A stretch of 64,000 nt of DNA. It comes from Membranipora membranacea (Eukaryota; Bryozoa; Gymnolaemata; Cheilostomatida; Membraniporidae). Both the position numbers and the translations under genes were made by a program. Location: the NCBI GenBank assembly GCA_914767715.1, contig OU612071.1, positions 20,580,948 to 20,644,947 of the forward strand, given 5' to 3'. The notes under the pieces are model-generated. The model ran no database searches. It was given only the letters and a program-made list of their open reading frames with translations, and had not been told where the DNA came from. The stretch's first letter is position 1, and every line of letters begins with the position of its first letter. Positions 24,111 through 37,600 of this stretch are shown one piece after another.

Positions 24111-24179
24111 CTTGAGATTCGTTATCAGACAGGATAAATACCAGACAGAATTACTGTACCGAAGGAATGGCAAAAAAAA

Positions 24180-24353
24180 CCAACAATAGCAACCTTCTGC
24201 GGTGATAGCTCAACCAGAGAGAATGTTTTCAACACCATCTCTGAGGGTAGTCGCTACCATGATAAACCGACAATAACAATTTTCTGCGGTGATAGCTCAA
24301 CCAGAGAAAATGTTTGCATCACCACCTTTGAGGGTAGTCGCTACCATGATAAA
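24180..24353. repeat. 87-bp tandem duplication
   Basis: Two diverged copies of an 87-bp unit containing TTCTGCGGTGATAGCTCAAC and GAGGGTAGTCGCTACCATGA. Confidence 0.9.
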
Positions 24354-26044
24354 AGCATATGCAGAGATCTTAGTGTTACTAAAGTTTTTTTTATTGAGAG
24401 ATCTAAGCGAACGCTTCCAACTGCATGCAAGTAGCTGGGCTTGATCCATGGAAAAGAAGCTAGGGTGGTGAAAGTTGCTGACGTTTTTAAACGTGACAAA
24501 AAAATGAGACACACAACATCATCTTCCTTCAAACCTCATTTTGAACAAGAGGTGATGGTACAATCCATATCTAAATCCATAAATCCATAATCTTATAAAT
24601 ATTAATGATTTTACATTATAGTTGAATTTTAAGGTGTTGGGATTATATTGTGAAACTAAGGTTAAGTTTAAAAGTACACAGAATTATTAACAGCCTATCA
24701 GTAGATAGGATTTTATTTAAAAAAAGAAAAACAAAACAACACTTGGTGTTTTATTACAACTGTAAATTAACCCTGGTTTGCGGAGATTTCTATTTTAGCA
24801 TCAGCTTATTATTGCGTCTCTGCCTTCTGCTATATATGATGCGATGAACGAGAATTGAAATAATATCATATTACACACTACACACACTACAAGAAGAAAG
24901 AGAATATAACTACAAGTCACCACCAACTTCAATAATACTTGCACCAGCCACACCTTGCCTGCTACTTATATCATCAAAGTGAAACTACCTGCTTGCACAA
25001 CAATTATATATCATCAAAGTGAAACTGCCTGACAAAGCTGCATCATGTATACACCATTGAACACACCAATAAAGATATGCAGCAGCCACAGCTTCAGGCG
25101 GTAGCAACAGGACCGTCGTCCTTTACGGTATCATTTAAAGCAGTTAGTATTAAGACAGCAAAGCAACAGGACTGTTGTCCAATTTTAGCAGTGTCTTAGA
25201 TTGTGAAGTAAAATAATTGATTGTATCATATAATATATTGTATTGTTGTGTAATTCGAAGTTATACCAACTTATCTGTGCGCTCAGTGACTAAATCAGCA
25301 CTCATCTGGCATTCTGGCATATAACCAAGGATATGAGTGCAAAGGCAGTCAGGTTAGAATATTCAGAACGCCTTTTAATACTTTAATCTTATATAAATAT
25401 TTTATATGTGTATTTTGTCTCAATTGAATTAAATGGTCAGCGTAATTAAATAAATAGTCTTAGTCTAAACAGATTAGTTTTATGCCTGTCTGGTTGACAC
25501 AAATAATTGGTAATCAAAGCCGCTTGACCCTTTAGTAGTCACAATTGTGTATTCAAAGGCAATCCAAACTTCACGCACTTGTAGACGGCCTTGTCGGCGC
25601 TTTCATGTAATAGATCATAAACAGATATCAAAAGTTGCAATATATATAACTTGTGATGAATTAAATAGACTGTGTATTATAATAATCTGGAATTAAATTT
25701 AAGTTAACACTCGTGACGACGTCTAGTGAATTAAGCTCATGAGTAGATAAAACTGCGTGTATTACATTTTGTCAGGAAATTAATTGATATCATTCATTGA
25801 TGACCATCAGAATTTATCGCAACAGTGTATTGTGTATCAGCCTATAGTAGATCAGTGTATTGTGTATCAGCCTATCTTTGAGACCCTTCTGTGGGTTATA
25901 TAATGATTCATAATTCGAGCGATGGCTTTCAGTGCTAAACTAAATAGAACCCTAAACTAAATATAAAAGCCCTCTCGCTCATCAGAGTAGACTCGGAGCA
26001 AGCTAACTACACCCTGTTGTGTACACGGCCCAGTCCGTTTCTCA
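24354..26044. other. Insert interrupting the duplicated unit; no gene seen
   Basis: This stretch and the two tandem arrays before it separate the tRNA flank (to about 23770) from segment X copy 2 (from 26045); the two are contiguous in the other unit at 17280. Short direct repeats occur near 24965-25025 (TATCATCAAAGTGAAACT) and at 25823 and 25854. It may be a decayed transposon, but no transposase or terminal repeats are recognised. Confidence 0.5.
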
Positions 26045-27000
26045 CACTAACATGGCTGCACAGCACAGCGTCCTTTGTCTTCTGAATCCAGAACCTAAAT
26101 CTCACCTTATTATGTGCTTTCAAACAAGCTTTAGATCTCAATGAAAATTCAAAAGTCAATTTTTCAAAATTTATGACAGACAGCAAAAAACGCATCTATA
26201 ATAAATATAAATAGTGAAATTAATTCCAATCGTAATTTTATGAGAAAATCGAACGCGTTTTTTCTCTGGTAGGTTGCAATGCGCAGGTCTTATGCAAACC
26301 TGCAAAATCCCATCTTCTCTAGCCTCTCAGTCAACTTATAGATTTAATAGCCTTCATTAAAGTAGGAAAGATATATCAAAGACCCCCCCATCCCTCCAAC
26401 ATTGATCAGATAGGTTTGTGGGCCAACACTACTGGTATGGCCATTGAAGTATCTCCAATAATATGTCAAGGTAAAACAAATCCAGTAATATCACTTTCAA
26501 TTCGTAGTGAACTCAACAATCTGCTCATATTATGTAGGGGTGGCCAAATGGTATTGATATGTGCAGGTGAATTACCCCAGTTCTTGCCATGTTTTACTTG
26601 TAATCACTGATGACAGAACGAGTAGGCTATATCATCAATATTATTATCTCATAGGCCAAGTCCATATCAAAATCACAAACATTCTATAGAACCTGTAATT
26701 AAAAAAAAGAGGTTGAAGGTTGTACATAGTGACACAGTATGATGCAATTGTGCAAGAGAAATGTCCTGGTGACCCTATCATAAGTGATGAGGACAGCCTG
26801 CCTCATTTCTGTGATGCAAGGATGGCAGCAAAAGTTCACAATTAAAAAAGAAGAATAACGCTCACCATCCTCAATGAAGTGAGGTTACATGAGGAGGAGA
26901 TGGCATACTGTATCCAAACGCAGACCATACAGTATCGATATATCCCTGCCCTGAACCAGGTCACCTTCCAAGGTAGGAATAAGATCATTTTTTCCGTTTT
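26045..27000. repeat. Conserved segment X, copy 2
   Basis: Matches copy 1 (17268-18190) throughout, with substitutions and small indels; the similarity continues more weakly to the start of the zinc-finger gene. It may hold the 5' UTR or promoter of that gene. Confidence 0.75.
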
Positions 27001-27418
27001 ACAATTTATTATTTATTATTTTCTCTCTCCAAGGGGGCTTTTTATCTCGATGTAAACATCTTTGGACAAAGAGTATATATTAAACAAACAAACCTACCTC
27101 ATGGTTGTGTACTTTCACATTTTTGTATCACTCAATGGATAAGGAGTTACAATATTATGAGTGAGAATTTATCAGCATATGTTGTGATATTTGTATCAAT
27201 CTTCTTCAATCAAATATAAGAGAGTATATGACATCTCTGAGGTGCTTTTAATGAGCTTACATTATCAACCCCTGACCGCTGTTGGTAGAGGGCAACTAGA
27301 GGTGACAAAGAAAATGTTCAAACACAGTACAAATATAACTGGGCTACAACTCAATTAAAAAAAAATCAAAGTATCAACAAAAATGAATTATCTTTTTTTC
27401 AGGGAAGAATAATATCTC

Positions 27419-30335
27419 ATGGATGAAACAATTCAGTCTACAACGCTTGTCACCAATGATGATTCAGCTACACAAGTAACAGATAGCCAAGAAATTGAGA
27501 GCAGCTTGATATCAGCCGAAACTCAACAGGAACATGCTGTTGAATCATTAACCCAAGGGGATTCCAGTGAAACAGTATCCCGACAAACTGGTTGCTTGGG
27601 CAGTTCCTTAGAACAGAGACCACAAAAAGATGACAATACATTGGAAAAACCGCACAAAGGGAAAGCTGAGGGCTTCAGAAATAGAAGAGCAGGAAAAGGC
27701 GGGGAGCAACAACCTACTGCATTTGATGTACAGGCACTAAAACAAAGGGTCCCCAGGAAAAGGTCAAGCAGCGAATCAGGTTCAGAAAAGGAGGAGAAAT
27801 CACAAATGGTAATACCATCAAAAGAAGCCAGGAGTAGCAGTAGCAGTTTCGATAGCAGTAGCATTAGCATTAGCAGTAGTAGTTGCTCTGATGAAGGAAA
27901 GACTGAAGAAATGTCCTCCTGGGAAACGGCGATAACAGAGAGAGGTTCTGATCAACATAAGACTCCCATTCCTATCACCAAGCAGAATGTCTACAATCCA
28001 GTCACAGAAAGAATATCACCAGACAGTGAAGAAAAAATGACACCGCAGAATACTGATGACCTAATCAATCCATCAACAAGTATTGCTCACAGCAGTCAGA
28101 TTAAACCACTAGATCTCTCATTACCTCCTGGTATACTAGACCACCTATTAGGATGTTATGAGACTTCAGATATTCTACCACGGGAACACGAAGACATTAC
28201 TACCTTCTTAGGTTCGGGTGACCTGAGCCAACATGCTTGCTACCCATCAATAACACAGGACATTCCCGAAGTTGAGTTGGCAATGTATGGTGCAAGTGAT
28301 GCAGTCAGTACACCAAACGAAGAACTTAGTCGGTATTTCCCCCAGCCTGGTGAACCAACACAGTCCCAGGAGTGTGATGTGTCTATCTATATGCCTCCGA
28401 CAATCAGTACCCCTTTTCCAAGTACATTTGTGCACTCATCACAGTTTGCCCACACTGAAACGACCTTGACTTCCATTGGTCAAAATCAAATGACTTGTCT
28501 AGCCGAGGCTTATCCAGGAACCGTGGTGGCCCATCCAGACACTGAACAACAAGAACAGAGAGGTTGGGGAAAGTCAGCAGTGCTTGGACAGCCAGATCAA
28601 CATCAATGGATCCCAGCAGCCACATCCGTACAAAGCTACATCCGCCCACCACAATACCCCTACCAACCAAATATTGACCAATACTCAGAAGAAAATGACC
28701 CAACTGTAAGAGATGATCAGTCAGCTTACATTTTACATAGGGACCCAAACCTAACGCGATCACAGGGATATTCTGCCTATCATGGATATCCAGCACTGGT
28801 CAATGATCCATTTTATCCAGGTTAGTGTTCATGTATCAGCAATTTTAACGCAAATCTACATTGTCTGTAAAACTGTACCGTAAATCACTGTGTAAAAATG
28901 TATAGGACATTATGGCTTAATGATTTGAAAAAGAGGATAAAAAGAATTTTTGGCACATAAAGTTCACCATTGGTTATATATTTCTCAATTTATTTAGGAC
29001 CCAGTTACAATGCTGGAGAATATGAATCACAATGGCAAGGATGTGGAGAATTACACCAGATGTGTATGAATCAGCAGGCTGCTGCCTCTGGCAATTTCAC
29101 AAGTTATGGTAGAGAAACCTGGACCACCATTGAGGATCAACAGCAGCCTGCAACCAGTCATCAACATCCACCATCAGAGAAACCAGCAAAACAGTCAAAA
29201 GGAGCTTCGTGCAAAATTTGCTGCATAGGAAAATCCGAATGTGAAAATGGTAAACATACAAAAGAAAATTGCAAGCAAAGGAGACAAAAATTACTAAAGG
29301 AACTTGACTTACGCAAGATAAGAGGCTGTCCATTTAAAAAGGGAGGAGACTCAGGAGGAAGTTGCTCTGTGGGTAGCTAATGAGCTGAGTCACACATTGA
29401 CACATTTGATCTGTAATAACTTCCACGTTAACAGAGGGACTGGTGACAAGGTATGCAAGGAGGTCTTCGATGACATCAAAGAGCTTGTTGATCATATTAA
29501 GAGAACCCATGCTGTATTGAAAAAAGTGAATGGTAAAGTGATATGTGATGTAAGAGTTGGTGAGAATAGCAAAGCATGCGGTAAGGAGTTTGAGTTAGCT
29601 AAGGACTCCAACACTACAGACATGTTATTGTTGGAGAACCCGAAAGTTATCGACCATGTGTTCAGTCACTGGTCTCTTTACTTTTGTACAAAGGAACAGG
29701 TTGGTAATATTGAGAACAGCAATGATGCTGATAATGATGTTCCTAATAAGGGTAACAGGAAGCAAACCAGGACTTTTAGGAAGAATACCAAGTCTACCCA
29801 AGAAGCCGCAGGGACAAGTTCTGATGAAGCTAACAAAGGAATAATTGGACATAAATTATGCGACAAAGTCTTTTTATCTAGAGCACATTTGAATAGCCAT
29901 GTGAGGAAAGCTCATGAAACGGACAAGATGCTCAGCTGCCCGACTTTGGGAATAAAGGCCAATAACCTGCATAATACTAGAGCATGCTGTGGTTTTGAAG
30001 CGCCCAATATGTCCAAACTACACATGCATATGAAGAGAAATCATAAACATGAGTGGGAACTCATGATGACGTGTAGTTTTTGCAAAACAGACAGTCAGAG
30101 CCAACCAGCACTCAAGAGTTCAGTAAACGGATTGAATGCACACCTATATACATGCAAAGGACTGATATTAAATAAAAATAAAAAAGACAGAAAAGAAGAG
30201 CACTACAACAAAAGCGAAGCTGAGATAAGGCAGCACTATGACAATATTAATCAAGCAGTGAAATGTAACGAAAACTGTGGGCTTTGCGCAATCATAGAGA
30301 AACACAAAAGCAAAAGCAAAAAATACTACTGCTGA
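27419..30335 (+). CDS. Serine-rich protein with C2H2/C2HC zinc fingers, frame break at 29322-29378
   Basis: A strong acceptor (TTTTTTTCAG) precedes a short leader and ATG at 27419. Exon 27419-28820 encodes 467 residues, acidic and Ser/Thr/Gln-rich, with a serine run at about residues 138-160. The GT-AG intron 28821-28997 preserves phase. The next exon encodes a Cys-rich patch (CKICCIGKSEC), then stops at 29378. The +1 frame is open from 29322 to 30335 and encodes zinc-finger-like units, including HIKRTH, HVRKAH and HMKRNH ends and a final C-x2-C...H-x3-C. The fingers need this second frame, so one base must be skipped in the overlap, which contains TTTAAAAAGGG. An indel, a sequence error or ribosomal frameshifting could explain it. 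Probably a nuclear nucleic-acid-binding protein; the family is not recognised. Confidence 0.75.
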
Positions 30336-30565
30336 CAGATAAAGGCTGACGAGATTCCAGTGTGATGTGAATTCTGCAGGAGTCGTATCTGAAGCTGATA
30401 GATGTTAATGATACACAACATCAACCGACAAGACCTTGTCTCTGTGCAACCTCCGGAAGCTTACATGTTTGATATGGAGTAGGTAATCAATGAATGCTCA
30501 TCTTCTAACCTACTGACAGTGCACAATATCTTCATTACTTTAGAAAAAACTAGATGAAGATGATG

Positions 30566-30571
30566 AATAAA
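30566..30571 (+). promoter_or_regulatory. Polyadenylation signal AATAAA
   Basis: A canonical AATAAA about 230 bases after the end of the zinc-finger frame. Confidence 0.5.
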
Positions 30572-31681
30572 GGATCAGTTTTACACTAGGGTTTCTTTAC
30601 CCTATATTATGAATTATTCATAGCACTAGATTCATCCTTCAATTAAATGGTGAGGTGAAATGTGACCTTATTCCATGGTGTCATCATTGTACAAGTTTCT
30701 CCATTTTTTATTCAATTGAGTAAATGTATGCTCGAGTCAAAGACATTACAATAAAAAAAATGACATGACAAATAACCGTGTAGTTTGCCTAACCATTACC
30801 TCTGAGCTTAAAGATGACAAAATATGACAAAACATGTCTCCTCAATAACAGAAGACTTAAAGTAGAGAAAAAAAAACTTGTAGTGAAGATCACAATAATA
30901 TAATGAATACTTTGCATAGCACATAAACCTAGCACCTTATCGGCTGTAAATTACATTCACAATGAGCAGAAAAAGAAACATTATCGAACAAATAGCCGGC
31001 CCAAAACAAAACATTCAAATGCAGCCCATAAATAAGCCCAAACAGATTACTTAATTAAACTTAAATTAAATTAAAAAGAGTACATGATAATCTTTGGAAA
31101 GCACAAGTGAAACAAACACTGATACCGGTTGAGCTTACAGGTAACCCTCGATAGAACTGGCTGCTACCAAACTATTATATATATATATTGGTACCTTATA
31201 AAATATGACTGGATGTGTAGCCCGAGCAGGTTTTATAAATACAAATGTGCTTGTTTGAGTAGTTACATCAGCGTGCTGATAATAAGACAACACCTGATAA
31301 ATAAAGATAGCATTTTAGCCAGTTTGACTCAACAATGCTGTAAAGTAAGGGCAGTGAAACATGTAGGTCAACAGTAGCCGCACATGAAAATTATACCATA
31401 CTGCTAGGAAAGTTGGAATAAGCAGATATACTGGATGAACTTTGATCTGATTTCTCTGACCTTTGAAGCCTTAACATTCTACTGGTATGCCTGCGGCTCA
31501 AGGGGGAGCAACTCCAAAGAAGGGCGGTGTGATAAAACTAACAGGCTGCTGACCTGTTTTACTACAGTGAGTCCCTATATCATCGACCAGATCATCATCA
31601 CTCCTAGTATTGCTCATGCGTGCCTACCATGAATTTAGATGTCTCAGATTACACACTAGAGTGTTTTATAACTCACAAGAG
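30572..31681. other. Intergenic, converging 3' ends
   Basis: Lies between the plus-strand zinc-finger gene and the minus-strand QSOX gene. AT-rich; no further gene, and no clear minus-strand AATAAA for the QSOX gene, was found. Confidence 0.4.
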
Positions 31682-34600
31682 CTAATATATAGGCTTATCA
31701 TAGGTATACCTGTCATGCACTTTTGGTGGACATTTCCTATATCTCAGATAAATTCTCTGTTTTATGACAATAAAATAGAACAGAACTCCTATAACTAGGG
31801 CTGATACCAAATATAACATATAACACATGGACATCTCTATTCTACTCAAACCCAGCGAGTTCCAGCTGCTCGAGTATTGTGGCTGCTGAATGTGATGAGA
31901 TCCTTCACCGATTGGCTGAAGTCCTCGTCTCTCTACCATGATTGGTGCAGCTCTGTGACGGATATCTGTATATATACTGTGTAAGTAGTCATAGACCTGC
32001 AAAAAATAAAACATATGATAATGTCATGGAGATCGACAAGTTCAAGGGCCTGAGGCAATCTAAAAACTTTGGTGTCATGAAAAAGTTTAACATATTGAAA
32101 TCCTCTTTTGTCATCCAATCTGCTGACAATAGATAAAATCCACATTTTTTCCATCCAAGGATAAAATTAAAACTTATACATACAACATCTTCATCCCAGA
32201 TGCCTTTAGGAGTTTTACAGCTAGGACAGGCCTCTGCTGAGGGAAACTCGGTCTTAGGAAAGTTAGGATCCTCAGACTTATCGCCAGCTAATCTCTTATT
32301 CACCTGTAATAATAGACAATTAGAAACTCAGAGAATGAGACTGCAGAGAGAGGGTTCATTGGAGTCTACACTGAGTGGAGTTACCTTCCTAATCTTTATA
32401 AGGCGACAACCAGTAAACACTTTCAAAACTTTGAATCTCATAGTGGGAAGAGACTTGTTGTGAAAATACAAGCTCTGCAGCCCTAACTCTAGCTGTTATC
32501 TGCAGGAAGAGGAAACACAGAATCAATAATCTGATGGGCAAGTGTACAAAGAAAAGAGTGGTTGGTCGTATCCTATAAATCTTACCCTGTTATGTGCACT
32601 CCATAGCCAGATTACAGCCGGCTGATTGCTGATGTCAGCCATCGCCTCAATCTCGACGGCCATTGTGGCAAAGTGCTCCTTACATTCCTGACAGGTAAAA
32701 AAGTTAGCTATGTATCCTCGCATAGCTTTGAGTACATCATATGAGGTGTGCTCTTCAGTTTTCTTCAACTTTAGTTCAGGTATGATAGGAATTGTGGCTA
32801 CAAACAAGACAAACATAGCGATCAGAGATGGGCATAAAGTAGATTTTCATATGCAACTTATCCAACAATGGTAAAAAGATTCAACTTACAGATGACATAT
32901 GAAAGGGGTGTTGGAACTCCTTAGGAACTCATTTTAGGTAATACACATATCAAATTATAAGTGGGGACAGTAACAATGCGACGGAGTGTGAAATTCTTCT
33001 TATTTTATATAAGGTTACCACTCTGTTATAGATGGTGGTATTTGAGTTTTTTCATTGTAAAAAAAAACTTAAGAAGCGTATTTTGCCTCGGGAAGTTTAT
33101 GAATTTTAGTCGTCCAGTCTCCCTGATAGTCTGGTGGCTGCCCCTGCCTATCTTGTCACTTCCATTTGCACTTTTGGATAGATAAGGTTTGTCAGTTGAT
33201 TCTGGTACAGTTTTTCACGCTGATCGCAATGGTAACAATGTACCTTACACTAAGTGGCGCAATGGGCCGCTAAGTGTCAAAAACGCTGCAGGTAAAAGGG
33301 AAAGTGATAAAAAAATGATATGGTTTCAAAACATCCAAAATCTGAAAGAGCATGTCATAATTAGTGGATCTACAACTTTACATGGATCTGCTATCATAAA
33401 AAGCTGAGATGCCGCCAACAACGGTTGCAATACCCCTTTTATCACCCGTGTACAACTATCATTAAAGCAAAACTACTTTTTCAATTATGCTGCTGCCTAA
33501 AAAACTGGCTTCCAATGTTCGTATCGATCTGATTTTTTTATGGTGATCCTCCCATCGCATAACACCTGTTTTTAATGCTCTGAGTGTGGCCTTCTTCAAA
33601 TAGTGCATGTTCTTAGGTTTCCTTTATAGTATCATATAAATCATCTTTATAAGGTTATATAGCGTGTAAAGCAAAAGCTAACTCCTTCAAGTATCATCAG
33701 AAAGGTGCGTAGTGCTGAAGAAAATTTTTTTGGTCATTGATGGAGTCAATACAAATCCACCATAAAAAAATTTGATCAATACGAACGTTCGAAGTCAGTT
33801 TTCGAGGCGTCTGCAAAATTGGAAAAGTAGTGTCGTTTCAATGATAGTTATATACAGGTGAAATAAGGGGGTTTTGCAACTGTTGTTGGCCACATCTTGG
33901 CTATTTATGATAGCAGACCCGTGTAAACTTGTTGATCCACTAATTATGACATGCTCTTTCAGATTTTGGACGTTTGGAAACCATTTCATCATTTTTTCAT
34001 CACTTTCCCTTTTGTCGGCAGCGTTTTTCACTTTATCACTTTTTTATAAGGTTGGTCATTCACTCAATATTTAAGATATCATGCTCATATTATACCAAAA
34101 ACTGACCGAGGTATATATGAATCCGATTGCAGAGTTTGAGTAGCTCATAAGGTGAGCACAGGACATACCTTTGAAATATAAAAATAAACAGCAATTTTGG
34201 CCATTTTCGGCAGCGTTTTTGGCATTTTGCTGCCTATTGTGCAACTTTGTGTAAGGTACATCATCACCATTGCGACCGCCTCAAAAAACTACCATAGAAT
34301 GCACTCTTAGAATTTATCCATCCAATTTCGTAAGTGAAGTTGCGTTTCTAGCCACATTTTTGGTAGGCTGCCACTGGACTATGATTTGCCATATTATCTT
34401 TGATATCTATCATGGGATCTGATATTATGGGATTCTAAGTAGACTTATTATCATATGGGCACATGTCGCCTCCTCACTCAGAACAGAATATGTTGAGAAG
34501 ACAAAAGGTTGTTATTTCTGAATCCAAACTATGAACACCTATATAAATTTTATGTGACAGATGGACCTGTCAGATCTGCATAATTGGGGGTTCTAAAGAG

Positions 34601-37600
34601 AGAAATAGAGTTGAGTGGAGGGTTTTTGTTTCACCTTAAATTAATTATCGCTTAAAGTTGGTAGCAGAAAACCGACCCATACATACATACACATAGCGTA
34701 ACTCCTCACAGTGACAGTTACCTACCCATCTCATCATACATGATGTGAGGCAATGACAGACTATAACTTGCTATGATCAAATAAACTAAACTATTAGTAT
34801 GAGATAATCATTCTGTAGCGGCAACCCAATGACAAAATTGGACAATTTAAGATCACATCCTATAATGAGACACATAACTTGGAAATGGCTACTCCATTCT
34901 ATTTGAACAATGTGGATGACCACCGCCAGCCCCCCTGCTGGTATACCCTACACTGAGGCTATGCTTACCTTGTACAGTGAGAGTATGAAACAATGACCAT
35001 AAAGTACATGGATACCCTCTGTACTTTGATTGGCTGCCTCGACAGCGAATCAGATCTTCTCTTCCATTAACTGCAGCAGTAACTCCACTATCCTGATGAA
35101 AGCACATAAAGCAAAAACAGTGAAATGACATTTAATCAAATTCAAATCAACCCTGTTAAAATGATCAGACATTCTATGTGTAGTTATCAAATTCAAGCTG
35201 CTGGGAGCCTTTAGGGTGGAAGAACATCAAACAACGAAGCACTGACCAAGCTCTGAAAAAGTGTAGATCAAAAGTGAAAATATATGTATGAGAGGCCTGA
35301 AAATAGCGTCATATATAATAAAACAGAAATTTTAGGCAGTAACAAGTCACGACGGACATATTCACTATGAGCATCAACTCTTCTGTCTATGGCCTACTTA
35401 CAGCTAATAACCTGGTCCAGTCATGATGGGTTATAGAACCTGTCAACACTTCCATGCTGTCATTCAGTAACTTGAGAGACTTTGCTATGGGCTGTTCTGT
35501 GTCAGGAAAATACTGAAAAGAGAATATAAGACGGTTGGGATCCTCAAAATCATGGATATGAGAGAACAACTCACAAACCCTCATCCTAAGTGAACACAGT
35601 AGCACAAAAGATTATACAGTTACACAGAAATTTCAACTGGCTAGTTTCAACTTCGCTGTGGGGCTTTGTATACTCTGATTATCACCATGTCCATTTAATT
35701 CATTAAACATGAAAATGTCATAATGTTTAGGAGTTGTGCCCTTAATTTACAGGAGGGCATTACTCGTTTAAAATTTATTCATTTCTTCTGAAGACATAGA
35801 ATAAGGAATTTGGTGTCCACACTGTTTGAAAAGGGAATTGATTGATGATTACTCTCAAGGCCAAATCCTGTAAATGACTCAATATTTTCCAAAGATAGCT
35901 CATCTCTAATTTGATGGTGCTATCTAACAAGGAAAATATTGAGTATAACAGTGGAATCTTACCAGAGATAGTATATTAATGTAATCTTTGAGAGCCTGCA
36001 GGGCGGGTCCGGATATCTTTATATGCCCTCCGACCTCTCGTACTAATGAGTACTGTAATCCATAGATCAAATCTTCATAGTACAATATTGAGGCGCTGCA
36101 AATAGATGAGATCATTGCATATTGGTTGCGTAAATAGATTACCTTTGCCGCAAATGCCAACTTATGATGTTCTCCATAGCAAAAACACACAACACTAGAA
36201 TGGCCACTGCGTAGTAAAGATCACAAATGCTGATTGTCTAAATCAGATGGTATGCAAAGAGTCTAGAGATATTATGAAGTCAAATCATATTTAAGAACGT
36301 GTCAGAACATCTATGCTGGTCCATCAGCCAGTTGATGTCTGATGATGTTCATTGTGTCAACAACCCAAATCCTATCCACAGATGTAGGATATAAATCAAA
36401 GAAAACTTGGCTTATACAATGCGTTGTGGGATTGTCAAAACCACACTTGTATGACGTATTTTACATTGCATGGAATGACCTTTCTCTATTCTTAGCCCTA
36501 TTAGACAGTTGGTAGTCGGCGAACATGTAGTAGACAATGATGACATACGCTCTCAATGTAAATCATGGTAGTTTGCAAGGCAGACATATTGATGGAGGAG
36601 TTTCCTTACTCAGATACTGACATCGATAGCCTACCATGCAAGCCTCAATCAAAATTCCAGATTTGTGAAAACTGTTACCCAAAGCCCAATTTTTGTATGT
36701 ACACTTACTTGTTTTTAGTGACGACCACCTTGTTTTTTTTGTCAGAGATCGGCAGGTGCTCTTTGGTAGGTTGAGGTTTATGAGACAATATGATATCAGA
36801 TCTACAGCATAGAAAAAAGACAATATAAGTAAATTAACAACTAAAAAGGTATCGTATCAGGGCACAATCATTGAGAAATTATCAATGACAGTGACAATGA
36901 AGTTATCCTCTCTTTGACCATAATGACACAACTCCAATTTATGGGCTGCATTAGGCTTATAATTTGCCATTATTAATCGGATCAAATTCCATGAAATTAT
37001 CACTTATGTGACTAGTGTGTATAATTGTATATACGGGACACAAGTCCTCCCATAAATATCCGTAACTCAATATTATTTCTAAAGCGTTGTCAATTCCTTC
37101 TGCAGGTAACTATTTACATCACTCAACATGACCACACTCTGAATATTGTGACGCAGCGCCATAGCTTTTATACCCTAAAGGCATCACTTAACCCTTGAGA
37201 TCAGATAATGAGGATAGCATCCTATCTAAACCTACATAGTCAAGCAACTTGGTTTGAGGACGCATATACTGACCTAGGTTTTGCATCAGGATGTTGAGAC
37301 TTTACTGTTCCTTCAGCGTAGGCGATAAGATCTTTAGCTTCATTGAATGTTTTATAAGGCAAGGAAATTTGAGATGCAGTTGTGTTTTTAGTATGACTCG
37401 GAATATACTGCAAAATAGAGATCATACATATTAAGTTGGTCAAAGAGATTGAAAGATCAAACACCAAGAAAATCAGGCGGCAGGGAGTAACTGCAGGGGA
37501 AAAGAATTACTAGAGATGACCACTCATTTCTTTATCGATTTCTACATAATGAAGGATTAAATTAGTAAAAAACGATCAACTTCCAGGGAGCCCAGATAAT

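Noticed and set aside
23815-24189. 124-residue open frame across the 57-bp repeats
   Set aside because: It stays open only because the repeat length is a multiple of three; the peptide is a plain repeat with no start context or domain.
28404-28796. 130-residue minus-strand open frame
   Set aside because: Antisense shadow of the zinc-finger gene's first coding exon.
33189-34031. Similar open frames on opposite strands ([10 protein letters not shown] motif)
   Set aside because: They are the two arms of one foldback element, and neither has extended coding features.
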